Under the pieces are notes generated by a model. It was not told the DNA's origin. It searched no databases and saw only the letters and a list, made by a program, of their open reading frames with translations. Source: Rebecca billardiae RCC1528 (Eukaryota > Haptophyta). Taken from it: a stretch of DNA of 64,000 nt. The position numbers were made by a program, and so were the translations under genes. The stretch lies in assembly GCA_965240325.2 (NCBI GenBank), contig OZ251225.1, positions 3,038,001-3,102,000 on the forward strand, read 5' to 3'. This document shows positions 40,746 through 51,565 of this stretch, in pieces. The first letter of the stretch is position 1; each line of letters opens with the position of its first letter.

Positions 40746-41760
40746 TCACGCCCCCTTCTTCTTCACCGCTGCAATCTTGTCCTGCCGCCTCAGATCGTGC
40801 GCGCGGAGAGCCGCTGGCTGCACGGGCTCGCCACTCGCAGCGCCGACGCGCTGCAGCTCGTCCTGCATCTCACCCATGTCGAGCTCGACCCAGGCACCTG
40901 TCACTGGCTCGTGCCCGCGCTGCGCCGAGGTTGCCAGGCTCCGCCGCGCCCAGAGCATCACGCCGGTGGGCGCTCGCTGCGCTGCCACCTGCTGCCCTGC
41001 CGCAGCGGCGGCGGCCGCCGCCGTCGGCTGCGCGCTCGGCTCGGCTCGTCAAGCCAGCGCGCACCGACCTTGCCCTTGTGCAGGGCAGCAGCGACTGCGG
41101 GCCCGTGCATGACAAGCGCCGTTGCGTCGGCCCAATCCGACACATCACCGCCTGCCTCGCAGCGGCTCTGAGTCTCGAACGTGACCATGGATCTCGGGCT
41201 CATCACCGGCTTGCCCTTGGTCCACTCCTGCCAGTCCTCCTCCTTGAAGCGACGGGCCATCGCCGCGGGGTCAGCGCACATCTGCACCCTCGCTGGCAGC
41301 AGCCGCTCTGCGGCGGCCAGCTCGAGCGCGAGAAGGCGGAAGTCGTACGAGTCGCCGCCGTGCGCACACAGAATGCCATCAAACCCGGTGTCCGTGATGA
41401 TCTCCTTCATCCAATCCAGCAGACCGTCCACCTCCGATGCGAAGTCCGGCTTGGTCGCCACGGCCTCGGCCGTGAGCGCATGCCACTCCGGGTCAGGTGC
41501 GATGGACACTCCCGCCGTGTTGAACTTGCCCGCCCACGCACCCACCTTGATCGGCTCCAGCTCGGCCTCAGCATCTTCATCTGGCCCCGGAAGAAGTGTG
41601 TTGATGCTGGCGACGATATGGAGCTCGACCAGCCGATGCCTGGCTGCACCGGCGCTCCCGCACGCGCCGTGGTGCCGATCGCGCGGAGAGAGAAGTACAC
41701 ACACTCCTGCTTCGCGTCCGGCTTCACCGTCCCGCCCTCGCGCGACACAGGGACGCGCGC
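40746..41760 (-). pseudogene. TREX-like DEDDh exonuclease relic, frameshifted
   Basis: In three minus-strand frames the pieces read in order: KQECVYFSLRAIGTT (Exo I position), then after a shift HRLVELHIVA ... FDGILCAHGGDSYDFRLLAL (Exo II) ... VQMCADPAAMARRF ... CEAGGDVSDWADATALV ... GARWLDEP (Exo III), then after another shift a tail ending KIAAVKKKGA and a stop at 40746. Order and spacing match TREX-type 3'-5' exonucleases. The acidic pair expected in the first motif (DxE) is replaced by Ser and Arg, and the Exo III His is absent, so activity is unlikely. Unusual introns or sequence errors could mimic the shifts. Confidence 0.55.
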
Positions 41761-42371
41761 CGGCTCGGCCGCGAGTGCTGCTCGGCCGCGAGTGCTGCAG
41801 CCGGCAGAGTCAGGCCACCATCGGCGTCCTCCTCTGCGTCCTCGGCAACGACCATAGGCTCGGCAGCGTCGACGAACATGTGCTCGCCACTATCTGGCGC
41901 ATCGCCCTGAGCGCGCGCCATGTTCGCCTCCTCGACGCCGCATGTTCGTCATGCGAGCCGCAAGGCGGAGCGACGGGATCATCATGATGCTCGTCCGCAT
42001 CCATGTAGCCGGACACGTACGTGTTCTCCGCCTCGGGCTCCCCGGAACGATCGAGCACGTCGGACTCGTCGTCGTCAATCCCGCCGCCGCCAGCCGATGA
42101 CGGACTCAGCTAACCCGCCGCCGCGTGACCGCCGCCACCCAGCCATTGGCCGACACGTGCGAACAAGGTGCGCCATGATGCTCGTTCCCGCCCTCCGCCC
42201 GAAAAACGACCAACGATTTCCACGGAGCCTACGGATAGCGTGGCGGCGAGGCGAACCGGCGTCCGGCCGTTGTTTGCCGCGCTCGCGCGCTCGCCGCCGC
42301 CGCGACCCGTGCGCGTCCGTCGGCAGCGGCTCGGCAGCCTGAGCCCCGCACTGCCGTATCACGGCATCCAC

Positions 42372-43054
42372 CTACTGGCCGCCGCCTGCGTCGAGGTCGA
42401 TGACGTCACCATCGCCGCCAAAGTCGTCGCGCATGCGGCTGCGCCGCTCAGGTGCGCCTGTGCGCATCGCTTCGGCCGCGGTGGCAGGCTCTGAGTCGCG
42501 CAGCCCGTGCACCTGCGCAGCGAGTGCCCCCTGCTCCGTGAGCGCGCGGCTCTGCTGCTCGTTCGCTCGGTCCACGCTGCGGCCGATGCGCAGCAGGGCC
42601 TTGTGCACCGAGTCGGCGAAGCCGCCCGCCGGGTTTGTTGCGCCGGCGCGCTCGGCGTCCGGCGCGCGGAACTCCCGGCCGTACTTGCGCATCACGTGTG
42701 TCGCCATCACCGCGCCGAACAGCTCGGTCAGGTCGCGCAGGCCGAGGTGCGAGCCCTTCTTGAGCAGCGTCTGCTGCGAGCGCATGAGCACGCGCGCCAT
42801 GTGCGCATCGTCCACGGCCGTCGCTTCCTCCGAGAGAGCGGCGATCAGCTGCGCGCGCCGCTCGGCCGAGAGCGCGCCGCCTGCGGCCGGCTTGGCGGAC
42901 AGCCGGCTTCCGGGGCTGCGCACGCGCCGCAGGGAGCGCACGCGCGGCAGCCGGCGGGCCGCGTCGCCGCCCTCGGGCGCCGTGGTGGGCGCCGCCGCGC
43001 CCGCGCGAGCGTCGGCCCCGTCGGCCAGCGTCCCCTCGGCCGGCTTGACGGTTG

Positions 43055-43085
<31 letters not shown>

Positions 43086-43088
43086 GCC

Positions 43089-43119
<31 letters not shown>

Positions 43120-45976
43120 CCGCTGGCCCAGCGCGCGCGCGCGCGTGCGCACGCTGTGAGCGCCCAGCGCGCGCCCTCGCGCACGTCCTGGGCGAGGTTG
43201 ATGCCCACGTCCAACCCGATTGCAAAGAGGGTGGGCTCGTCCTCCGCCGACTGCCGCGCGAGGATGTACGCGTCGATGACGATCGCGAGCAGCACGTTGA
43301 GCAGCAGCAGGTAGCACGTGGCAATGTACAGCCTGGCGGGCAGCAGGGCGCGCGGGTGAGCGCGGCGCCGGTGCGTGTGCGCGGGGCGGCGCGCGTGCCG
43401 TGAGCGACGGCGGGCGCGGGCCGCCGTCCCCGGGGTGCCTCGCCCGCGCGCACGTGCGCGCCCGCGCGCCCCGGTGCCGTCTCCTCACCAGAAGAAGACG
43501 TGCCCGATCTGCGCGAACTCGAGGTCCGTGAACGCGCGGTGGTCGAACGCGCCGATCAGCACGAGCAGCAGCGTGGACACCGCGGCGCCGAGGGTGTTGA
43601 ACGCGTCGCTGCTGCCGAGCAGCAGCGTCGCCGCCACGCCGAAGCCGAGGGTGATCAGCGAGAAGAGGACGAAGAAGTAGGAGAGGTCGGCGCGCGCGTT
43701 GGCCACGATGCTCGAGATGGTCGACAGCCGGCGGTGGAAGAGGCAGTACTGCGGAGGCGGCGGGGCAGGCGGAGCGGTGGCGGCGCGCCAAGCAGCTCGG
43801 CCGCAAGGCGCGCGCGCGCACGCGCGGCGCGTGCGCGCGCGCGCACGCGCACCTTGAACATGCGCTGCAGCAGGCACACGATCGCGAAGCTGCCCGCGTA
43901 CGCCATGGACGAGGACACGGCGCTCGAGTCCATCACCAAGAACGTGAGCGTGACGAGCGCGCTCAGCAGCACGTTGTCGTCTGCGCTCAGGCTGCCGCTG
44001 CTGGACGTGCGCGCGTCCACGACGGTGAAGACGGCGTTGGACTGCGCGGTGTACGCCTCGAGCACGCCCGCGAGCACGGCGTACCCCCAGCACGCGCCGA
44101 GCGCGACGAGCTCGATGAGCAGCCAGAGCGGGTGCTGCGCCGCGTGCTCGGCGGCGCGCAGCGCGCGCGCCGCGCCGCCCGAAATGTGCGAGCCCCAAGT
44201 GCTCAGCCCGAGCATGTTTGAGCCGACTGAGGTGCCGAAGGCGGAGCGCTCGCGGAGGAGCAGCCGGCGGCCGCGCGACACGCGCTTGCGCAGCTGCGCC
44301 AGCCACGCCTTCAGCCGCGCCTCGAGCTCGGACTGGCACGCGACGAGCGCGCGGCCCGCGCGCAGCAGCAGCAGAACGGAGTCGAGCACGATCAGCCCAA
44401 ACACGACGATTGTCAGCGGCCGGCCGCGCACACGGAACTCGAGCGGCGTCGAGGCGACGTGGAGCGAGCGCTGCACGGCGCCGCCCGGGGTGTAGTCGAA
44501 GCGCGCGCGCGCGCTCGCGAACCGGCCGATATTGCCGTTGTACACGTTGAGCGTGAGGAAGATGGACGCGGTCGAGAGGTCGAGCCAGCCGTCCGCGCGC
44601 GACTGCGCGAGCACGCTCGCCGAGAAGCCGGGGGGCACTCCGCCAAACTGGCCGACGTCGAGCGGCAGGATGAAGAGGAGGCGGCTCGGGATGTCGTCGA
44701 TCAGCGCGTCCGTCGACTCGTACACCGTGCGCTCGCCGCCGATCTCGCCGAGCGGCCGCACCCCCGAGTCCTCGCCCTCGCCAAACTCCGCCGGCCGGTA
44801 CACCGTCCCAGACAGCTGCCCGCGGAACGGCTCGGACGAGAGCCGCGAAGGGTGGACGCACCGCTCGAGGAAGCGCTCGTACCGCGGGCACTCGCGCGTG
44901 TCGTACCGCGCCTGCCACACGAAGAGGCCGCCGATGATGCGGTTCGACTTGTCCAGCATCCCGCTCAGCAGCTCGCCCGCTGGCTCCGCCTCGAGCCGTC
45001 GGCGGCCGGGCGGCGTGCGCGGCGCGCGCGCGCTCGGCTGCGGCTGCGGCTGCGGCCGTGGCTGCGGCGGCGGCGGCGGTGGCTCGTCGGCCGAGGCGAG
45101 GGCGCGTGCGCCGCCCGAGGTGGCGTTGCTGCCACCGTCCCGCGCGGCGCACGCGGGCTCGGCCGGAAAGACGGTGCAGTGCGCGTCGATCAGCGCGGCA
45201 CAGGCCGTCGCGGCCGACGGCACTTCCTCGGCCGCGGCCGAGCTGTTGCCCTCCGAGCTCGCCGCGGGCGGCGCGCTGCCGTCGGCCGCCCACGGGGCGC
45301 ACACGGTGTTGGCGCACGGGTTGGTCGGCCCGGGCGCGGCATACGCGCACGGCGCGCCGCCACCGGCGCCCGCTGGCGGCGCGAACGTGGCGCAGGCCGC
45401 GTCGGACGGGTGCGCGGCGCAGTGCGCGCCGATCAGCCGCGCGCACGCGGCCGCGTCCGCGTCCACACGCGCGCCCTCGCCGAAGAGCGTGTGCGCGCAC
45501 ACGGCGTTGAGGCACGGGGACGTGGGCGCGCTCGCCGCGCCGAAGGGGCAGTACGTCGAGCGCATGAACGTGTCGTAAGACGCGCGGTCGCGCCGCGCCT
45601 GGCCCGTGTCGTACAGCGCGCGCGACAGCGCCTCGATGTACGCCCACGTGCTGTCGATGTCGACGACGTCCTCGCGCGTGGTGGGGAGCTGGTCCGAGTC
45701 GAACGCCTCGACCAACTGGCGCTCCATGCGGTACGCCGCCTGCTGGTTCGTCGTGATGCTCACGAAGCTGATGATGACCGAGACGTACCCGAGATACCCG
45801 AGCCAGCTCGCAAAACCGCTGCGCCGCCGCCGCGCGACGTGGATCGAGGCGAAGAGCACGGAGAGCGGCACGCGACGTGCGAGCATGCGCTTCCGTACCG
45901 CCTTCCCGCGCCACACCGCAGCCATGCGAGTGGCCGCCCGCACGCCCGGCTCGCTGGGCGTCGCGGGCGTCTCCAT
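42372..45976 (-). CDS. PKD2-type (polycystin) cation channel, copy A
   Basis: Three exons, complement of 43853-45976, 43489-43748 and 42372-43332, give 1,114 residues; introns of 104 and 156 bp, the second splitting a Trp codon. The N-terminus has an IQ-like motif (RMAAVWRGKAVRKRM). S1 (LGYLGYVSVIISFVSI) is followed by a large polycystin/TOP ectodomain with two Cys-rich modules, a Pro/Gln linker and the conserved ADGWLDLSTASIFLTLNVYN. S2-S4 come before the first splice (CLLQRMFK). S5 and pore (FFVLFSLITLGFGVA; LLVLIGAFD) lie in exon 2 and S6 (CYLLLLNVLLAIVIDAYI) in exon 3. A run of about 25 Gly encoded by a GCC tract (about 43054-43125) precedes a helical tail. Polycystin-2 proteins are non-selective, Ca-permeable channels of cilia and ER. 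The C-terminal helices may assemble subunits. Confidence 0.9.
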
Positions 45977-46172
45977 CGCGCCGCGCCGCCGGCTGGCAAG
46001 CTGGTAGTACGGCCGCGAGCGCGCGCGCCGCGCGGAGAAGCACTTGTGGTCTTAGTACGGTAACGCCCACCGTTTCTTTACAGGAGCATCTAGATACAGT
46101 TTACTAAGAATACAGGTGCATCTAATCTCCCGTCACGGTCGAGCACCCCTCGCTAGGCGAGGGGTGCGGCGG
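45977..46172. promoter_or_regulatory. Upstream region of PKD2-type copy A, with a perfect hairpin
   Basis: Contains the presumed promoter of the minus-strand channel gene. At 46143-46167 GCACCCCTCGC and GCGAGGGGTGC pair perfectly around a TAG loop, next to the foldback element. This may be the scar or end of another mobile sequence. Confidence 0.45.
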
Positions 46173-46935
46173 AAAGGACAGTGGGACACAGGGGACTTTG
46201 GTCCCGCGCCCCTCTCGCGGGCTCTGGCGCGCGAACGCTCTGTCACTACTGGCCGCCGAGCCGTAGATTGGCGCTCCGTGCACCAACAAAGACATCCCCA
46301 GCCGCATGTTGCCACTCGACACCTCGTCTCGCCTCGCGCGGAGCCAACTTGTGGTGTGCGGGAGCCACCTGTAGCACACTGGGCCGTGTAGCGACGCGCG
46401 TGGCGGGTCAACAGTGCATCGCGAGGGCGTCGCACGCGCAATCCGTTGAGTACATACTCATGTCTGTCCCATGGCACGTCATGCACCGCCTGTCGACACC
46501 TCGTCTCGCTTCGCGCGGAGCCAACTTGTGGTGTGCGGGAGCTACCCGAAGCACAGGCTTTGCTGCACGCGGCGCGTCGCGAGTCGGGAGTGCATCGGAG
46601 CACACGGCGGCGCATGACGTGCCATGGGACAGACATGAGTATGTACCCAACGGATTGCGCGTGCGACGCCTTCGCGATGCGCTGTTGACCCGCCATGCGC
46701 GTCGCTACACGGCCCAGTGTGCTACGGGTGGCTCCCGCCGAGGCTCCCGCACACCACAAGTTGGCTCCGCGCGAGGCGAGACGAGGTGTCGAGTGACAAC
46801 ATGCGGCTGGGGATGTCTTTGTTGGTGTACGGAGCGCCAATCTACGGCTCGGCGGCCAGTAGTGACAGAGCGTTCGCGCGCCAGAGCCCGCGAGAGGGGC
46901 GCGGGACCAAAGTCCCCTGTGTCCCACTGTCCTTT
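46173..46935. mobile_element. Foldback element / long terminal-inverted-repeat MITE
   Basis: AAAGGACAGTGGGACACAGG at 46173 and its complement ending at 46935 begin arms of about 315 bp that match almost base for base, apart from one short insertion (CTCGGCGGGAGC) in the right arm and a few substitutions. A spacer of about 130 bp (about 46486-46615) contains another copy of the GACACCTCGTCTCGC block in direct orientation. No gene lies inside. I could not find a convincing target-site duplication. Confidence 0.8.
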
Positions 46936-47089
46936 CTGTTGGCGATGTCGCATCTGCACTCTGCAGGCGAGTAATCAAAGGAGTGCAAGGCAAGGCCGTT
47001 GTTTCACTTGTTTGTGATCACCGTTATTACGTCTATTTGTAACGCCGGCCGGGCGGGTGCCGAACTGCCGATCGGCCGACCGGGTTAGC
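46936..47089. promoter_or_regulatory. Upstream region of the fucosyltransferase-family gene
   Basis: 154 bp between the foldback element and the ATG at 47090. It is AT-richer than the gene. No motif could be assigned. Confidence 0.35.
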
Positions 47090-48460
47090 ATGGGGTCATC
47101 CTCATCGATCGCACGCCCCTGCTCACTTGCCTACTACTGCGCACTCGTCGCGCTCGCAGTCGCGCGTCGCGATGGGATCAGCTTCCCCACGTTTGCAGCT
47201 GACGCAGCCGTCCATGCGCTCGTGGTTGATCCGCCGCGCGTGAGCGATCGCGGCCTGCACACCATCACGACGCACGCCACCGCGCTGCGCATCGTCATGC
47301 GCGAGCGCAAGCGCTGGCTGAGCGACACTGTGACGGTTGCAGCCGAGCATACGCCGATGTTTTGGCTATTCACGCCGCAGCGCAACGAGACCGAGCGCAG
47401 AGTCGAGTGCAACATGGGCTGCGTGTGGATGCGCCGCGTTGGCTCTGACACCCGAGCCAATGCGACTGCCTTCGTCCTCGACAAGCCGTACAGGCCTGGC
47501 CGGCTCAAGCACGTTCGGCAAAGCGCCCAACGCGTGATCTTTGCGAGCCCCGAGAACCGCGCCGGCCACGCGGAGGCGAGGACGCTCGCGCAGAAAGGCC
47601 GCCAGGGCGAGCGCGTCTTCGCGCCGCGCGACATCCTCGTCTCGTATGAGCTGGACGCGACGGTGCCGGGCGTCAATTACATGGGCTCGCTGCTGAACCA
47701 GTCGCCGGACCTGTCGCGGCAGCAGCCGTTGCCGGGCGCCGAGGCCGGGGCTCAGCCGACGGAGCGGCCCGGGGGGCGGGCGCCTCTCGGCGCGAGCGGC
47801 CTGCCGCTCCAGGACCCGCAGCGCAAGCGGCGCGACGCCGCCGTTGCCGCGTTCATCTCCAATTGCAATGGACCTGCCGGCGGCGGCGCGGGTCGACTCG
47901 ACGTGCTGCGCGCGTTGGCCTCGCACGGCGTGCCCGTGCACCAGTATGGCAAGTGTGAGCACACCCAGGGCCTAGCCGCGGACGACGGGCCAGCGCACCA
48001 CAGCTCGGCCGTCCGCTGGAGCGGCAAGGCGCGCCGCGCAGCCGACTACCGATTCTTTGCCGCGTTCGAAAATTCGCAGACGATCGACTACGTCACGGAG
48101 AAGGTATTCGACGCGCTCAGGTTGGGCACGGTGCCGCTGTACCTCGGCGCGCCCAATGTGCACGACCTGCTGCCGTGCGAGCCACCGGAGCGCTGCGTGA
48201 TCGAAGTCCGCCGCTTCGTCGATCGCGACGGCCTCTTCGACGCGCCGCAGCTGGCGGCGCACCTGCAGCACCTCGCCACCAACGACACGGCGTACCTCGA
48301 GTACCACAGCTGGCGCGCCAAGCCGCTCCCGCAGCGCGTGCTCGACCTGGCCGAGATCCACCGCCACGAGGTGGCATGCCGCGTGTGCCACTGCATCGCA
48401 GGTCGGCTGCCCGGCTGTCGCCAGACCACAGCCCTCGGGAAGGCTGCTGCTGTCATCTAA
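47090..48460 (+). CDS. Alpha-1,3-fucosyltransferase-family protein (GT10-like)
   Basis: One exon, 456 residues, from the first ATG (MGSSSSIARPCSLAY). A hydrophobic segment near the N-terminus (AYYCALVALAVA) suggests a type II Golgi membrane anchor. The C-terminal catalytic region has the GT10 signature FENSQTIDYVTEKVFDAL followed by LGTVPLYLGAPNVHDLLP. Before it come FISNCNGPAGGGAGRLDVLR and GKCEHTQ, matching the SNC...R..L and GxC steps of the family; FVDRDGLFDAP follows. GT10 enzymes move fucose from GDP-fucose to GlcNAc in glycans in the Golgi. It lies between the foldback element and a relic, with its own promoter. Acceptor unknown. Confidence 0.88.
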   Translation: MGSSSSIARPCSLAYYCALVALAVARRDGISFPTFAADAAVHALVVDPPRVSDRGLHTITTHATALRIVMRERKRWLSDTVTVAAEHTPMFWLFTPQRNETERRVECNMGCVWMRRVGSDTRANATAFVLDKPYRPGRLKHVRQSAQRVIFASPENRAGHAEARTLAQKGRQGERVFAPRDILVSYELDATVPGVNYMGSLLNQSPDLSRQQPLPGAEAGAQPTERPGGRAPLGASGLPLQDPQRKRRDAAVAAFISNCNGPAGGGAGRLDVLRALASHGVPVHQYGKCEHTQGLAADDGPAHHSSAVRWSGKARRAADYRFFAAFENSQTIDYVTEKVFDALRLGTVPLYLGAPNVHDLLPCEPPERCVIEVRRFVDRDGLFDAPQLAAHLQHLATNDTAYLEYHSWRAKPLPQRVLDLAEIHRHEVACRVCHCIAGRLPGCRQTTALGKAAAVI

Positions 48461-48997
48461 CGTTAATTACGTTTACTGCGCGCGCGCCATTGCCATTGGT
48501 CAGTGACGTCGGACGTGTATGCGCGTGCGTTCATTCGTCCGTTCAGACTTCAGTTGGAGTCTGCTATTGACCACAGCAGCTTGGCCTACTTTTGACCGGC
48601 GCATCATCGTAGTCGCGAACTACTCCACTTGCATATGACACTGAGACTTTAGATCGACTGACGACGAGTATGACCGCGTTCCGCGGTCCGTCGGTCTCGG
48701 ACCGTAGACGGTAGAATTCGGACCAGTTGGGGGCCCGCGGTGCACCCAAGGGGCTCCCCTTGGTGCACGTTCCGTTTGAAGCAGGCAGCAGCTGATGTCG
48801 TCTGACATGTCGTAGTTCGCCTCGTCTCGGAGATAGAGCTGCCACCGCGCGATAACTGGCCGCCGGGCCGCCCGGGCCGCGCGGCCGCGGCCGGCGGCCA
48901 GTTATCGGCCGACCGGCGCGCAGGAGGCCAGTCCGCACGGAGGGGCCGCCCGCCGGCTCGCAGCCCGAGGGGGCGCACGCCTAGCACGCTGGCTGGC
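48461..48997. other. Intergenic with two inverted repeats
   Basis: One near-perfect inverted repeat lies around 48741-48769 (TGCACCCAAGGGG / CCCCTTGGTGCA). A strong GC-rich one at 48851-48906 is listed separately. No gene recognised. Confidence 0.5.
48851..48906. repeat. 16-bp perfect inverted repeat around a GC-only centre
   Basis: GATAACTGGCCGCCGG (48851-48866) is matched exactly by its complement at 48891-48906. The 24-bp centre, CGCCC and GGCCG blocks, is also partly self-complementary. It could form a cruciform in DNA or a hairpin in RNA; it lies about 400 bp downstream of the fucosyltransferase-family gene. Confidence 0.85.
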
Positions 48998-49678
48998 TAG
49001 TGCCTAGTCCTCCGGCGCGAGGTTGCGAGGTGTCGCCTCAAGACACTGCCGCACGAAGAAGTCTGGCACCGTTGAGCCAGCTGGCGGCTGCGGCCTCGAG
49101 TGAACAGACAGACAGTCACTCGGTCCAATAAACATCCCGTTGCCGCCACCCAGGAGAGCCAGCCGTGCTGCTGCGGCCAGACGATGGTGGGCAGGGGTGG
49201 CTGAGCAGGCTGCTGCGCGCGCGAGTCGTTTGCGTTGATCTGCCGGATGATCGCCTGCGCGTCGACGCGCCTTGAAACGCTCGACTTCTCGCTCACTGCT
49301 CGTGTCCACGCCGATGAGCGTGAGCACGCGCCGCGAGCTGCGCGAGAAGTTCTTGGCAGCAGGGATGCCTCGTCGCTGGGCCACGAGCAAGTGGTGTGCG
49401 CACGCACAGACGCGCACCTCCTTGAAATGCGGCTCCAGGAGCAGCGGGCGGCGGCGCCGCGGGCGGCGCGGGCGGCCGCCCGGCGAGCAGGACGATGTCT
49501 GCCCTCGCGTCGAGGTCGTTGAGGCCGGGCGCGCTGATGACGAGCCAGTGGACTCGGGCAAGTTGAGGAGCGGCACTCTGCGCGTGTACTGTACGCGATC
49601 GCTGGGTCGTGAATGCCGCACGCCGGGAGAGAGCACGCCGAGGCGGCGCTGCAGGTAGCGAGAGCGGTTGAGAATCAT
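48998..49678 (-). pseudogene. Frameshifted relic of an unidentified protein gene
   Basis: Protein-like segments follow each other in order but switch frame: LGVLSPGVRHSRPSDRVQYT; then ARVHWLVISAPGLNDLDARA; then LLLEPHFKEVRVCACAHHLL through RVLTLIGVDTSSEREVERFK; then DAQAIIRQINANDSRAQQ through TIVWPQQHGWLS; then GGNGMFIGPSDCLSVHSR through FFVRQCLEATPRNLAPED and a stop. The GGNGMFIGP phrase suggests a glycosyltransferase, but the family is not clear. No splice pair that repairs all shifts was found, so decay or sequence error is the simplest reading. Confidence 0.4.
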
Positions 49679-49736
49679 GCCCGACTGACACTGCTGCCTG
49701 TATTGTCGCGTTGCTTGCTGGAAGGGCTGGCTGCAG

Positions 49737-50135
49737 GTGCCACCCAGCCCACCGGCCTGCCAACCGCTGTCGCCACCACTATCGCCGCCGGCATGCCCAC
49801 CGCCATCAACGCCACCGTCTCCGCCGCTAAGCCCGCCGCGAAGAACGCTGCCGTCGCCGCCGCCACGCCCGCCGCCACCGGGCTCGCAGCCGAGCCCGCA
49901 GCCATCACCGCCACCGTCGCCCCCTCGTCATTGTCCGCCGCCGAGCCCACCGCAGATCCCACTACCACCATCGCTACCACCATCACCGCCGGCGTCGTCA
50001 CCACCTAGTCCACCGCTGTCATCACCGTCATCATCACCACCCAGTCCGCCGCCGAGCCCAGAACGTCGTCGCCGCCATCGTCTCTGCCGTCATTGCCGCT
50101 GCCCAGCCAGTCTCTGGGTATGTTGTCGCGCGCGG
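49737..50135. repeat. Degenerate Ser/Pro-coding repeat tract
   Basis: About 400 bp of CCGCCACC, CCGCCATC and CCACCGCC words, which on the plus strand read PPSPPP-like peptide. It has the same word composition as the stalk of the giant gene, in the opposite orientation, but is more degenerate. No signal peptide or flanking domain was found, so no gene is called. Confidence 0.6.
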
Positions 50136-51565
50136 TCGTCGCGCTTGAACACTGCTACATCAGCAGGCCGGGTGGCGATCCCAGGTGCGCATGGCAACGG
50201 GTGTCAAGCAGTGTCGTCCGCTGATCGACAGGTGTACGTTCCCTACACCCATGCTGCTGCTCGGGCTCTGGCGAGTCTGGCAGAGCTGTCGGCACTGCAC
50301 ACGCGCGGGCTCGCGCGTGCACACGCGCGAGCTCGCGCACTCGGACAGTGACACTGTTATTAGTCACTGTAGCATAGATTATTACAAGTGCAGCGCACTA
50401 CTGCTGCGGAGTGAACAGCACGCACACAGCCATGGGCTCGGCATGCCTAGCACGGCCGTGAGACGGGCGGGCACGGCTGCGCTAGGGCGGCCCAGGCTAC
50501 TGCATCAACTGCCCCTGTCGCTCGCCAACACTCTAGCTGGGCCTGCTAGCTCAGCTTGTACGCATGCGGGGCCGGCGCTCAGTCGGCTCGGCGCAGTCAC
50601 TGCAACGGGCAATAGCGCTTTGTGCCCCGCTGGCCCGCCTGCTGGCGCTGCGCCAAGGTCAGCAAAGCTGTGGGCCCAGTGGGCGCGGACAGCAGCACGC
50701 GCCGCGCGCCGCATGTCTGTGCGCTGCCAGCTCGCGCACTCAAGGGGCCGCAGCCAGTGGTCATGACTGCAGCAGAACTGCAGAAGGGCACTCCAGCACC
50801 GCCGGCATGAAGACGAATGAGCGCTGAGCATGGCGAGAAACGAGTGCGACCGGCTGAGCAGAGATGCCGGCTGAAAGGTAGGCTGCTGCAAATGCATTGC
50901 CCTCGCGTGCCGCTAGATGCCGCGCCGCCTTCGTGGGCCGACCGGGCGGGCACGGCGCCCGCGCGGCTCGTGCGGCCCACGCCCGACTCTAGTCGAGCGC
51001 CGGCGGCGAGGCGCGCGAGCGGTCGATGGGCAAGCCCTCCGTCACGAGGCGGCCCGGGCGCGGACAGAGCGGACTGTCGTACCTGCCACAGCCCTCCGCG
51101 CGGGATCCGCCGCCAAAAGCGCTCGAGAGCGCCCATCCAAGCCCAGCGGCCGTCCGTGCGCGAGCGCAGCCGCTGCGCCGCCAAAGACTAGCACAGAACG
51201 CGCGCGGCGCACCGCCTCGGGCGTCGAGGCGAGGGAGCCCGGCTCGCTAAAGCCTGTGGCGGACACGCTCGCCCAGGCGCCGCCGACCTGAAACGCCCGA
51301 CTCGCTCACGCGCCCGGCGAGCGGGCGCGCAAACCTCGCGCGCCGCGCCGCCCGGGTCGCGCGTGCCGCGTGCCGAGCGCACGGGCGGCGAGCAGGCCGT
51401 GAGCCGGGCTGAGCGCGCGCTGCGGGCTCCTACGCGCGGCTGGCAGCCCGCCCAGTCCGAGCGCGCGGCCTCGCGGTGGCGCCAGTGGCCGCGAAGCTGC
51501 GGCCAGCGCGGCGGCGCGCGGCCACCGCTGTGCAGCAAGCAAGAGTGGGTCGGTTGCCTCGCACC
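50136..51565. promoter_or_regulatory. Long spacer upstream of PKD2-type copy B
   Basis: GC-rich, with many short open frames in all phases and no recognisable protein. It should contain the promoter and 5' untranslated region of the channel gene starting at 51566. Confidence 0.4.

Noticed and set aside
49737-50351. 204-codon Pro-rich plus-strand open frame as a gene
   Set aside because: The Pro part is low-complexity repeat and the remainder has no domain. No signal peptide; the start is not an ATG in a useful context.
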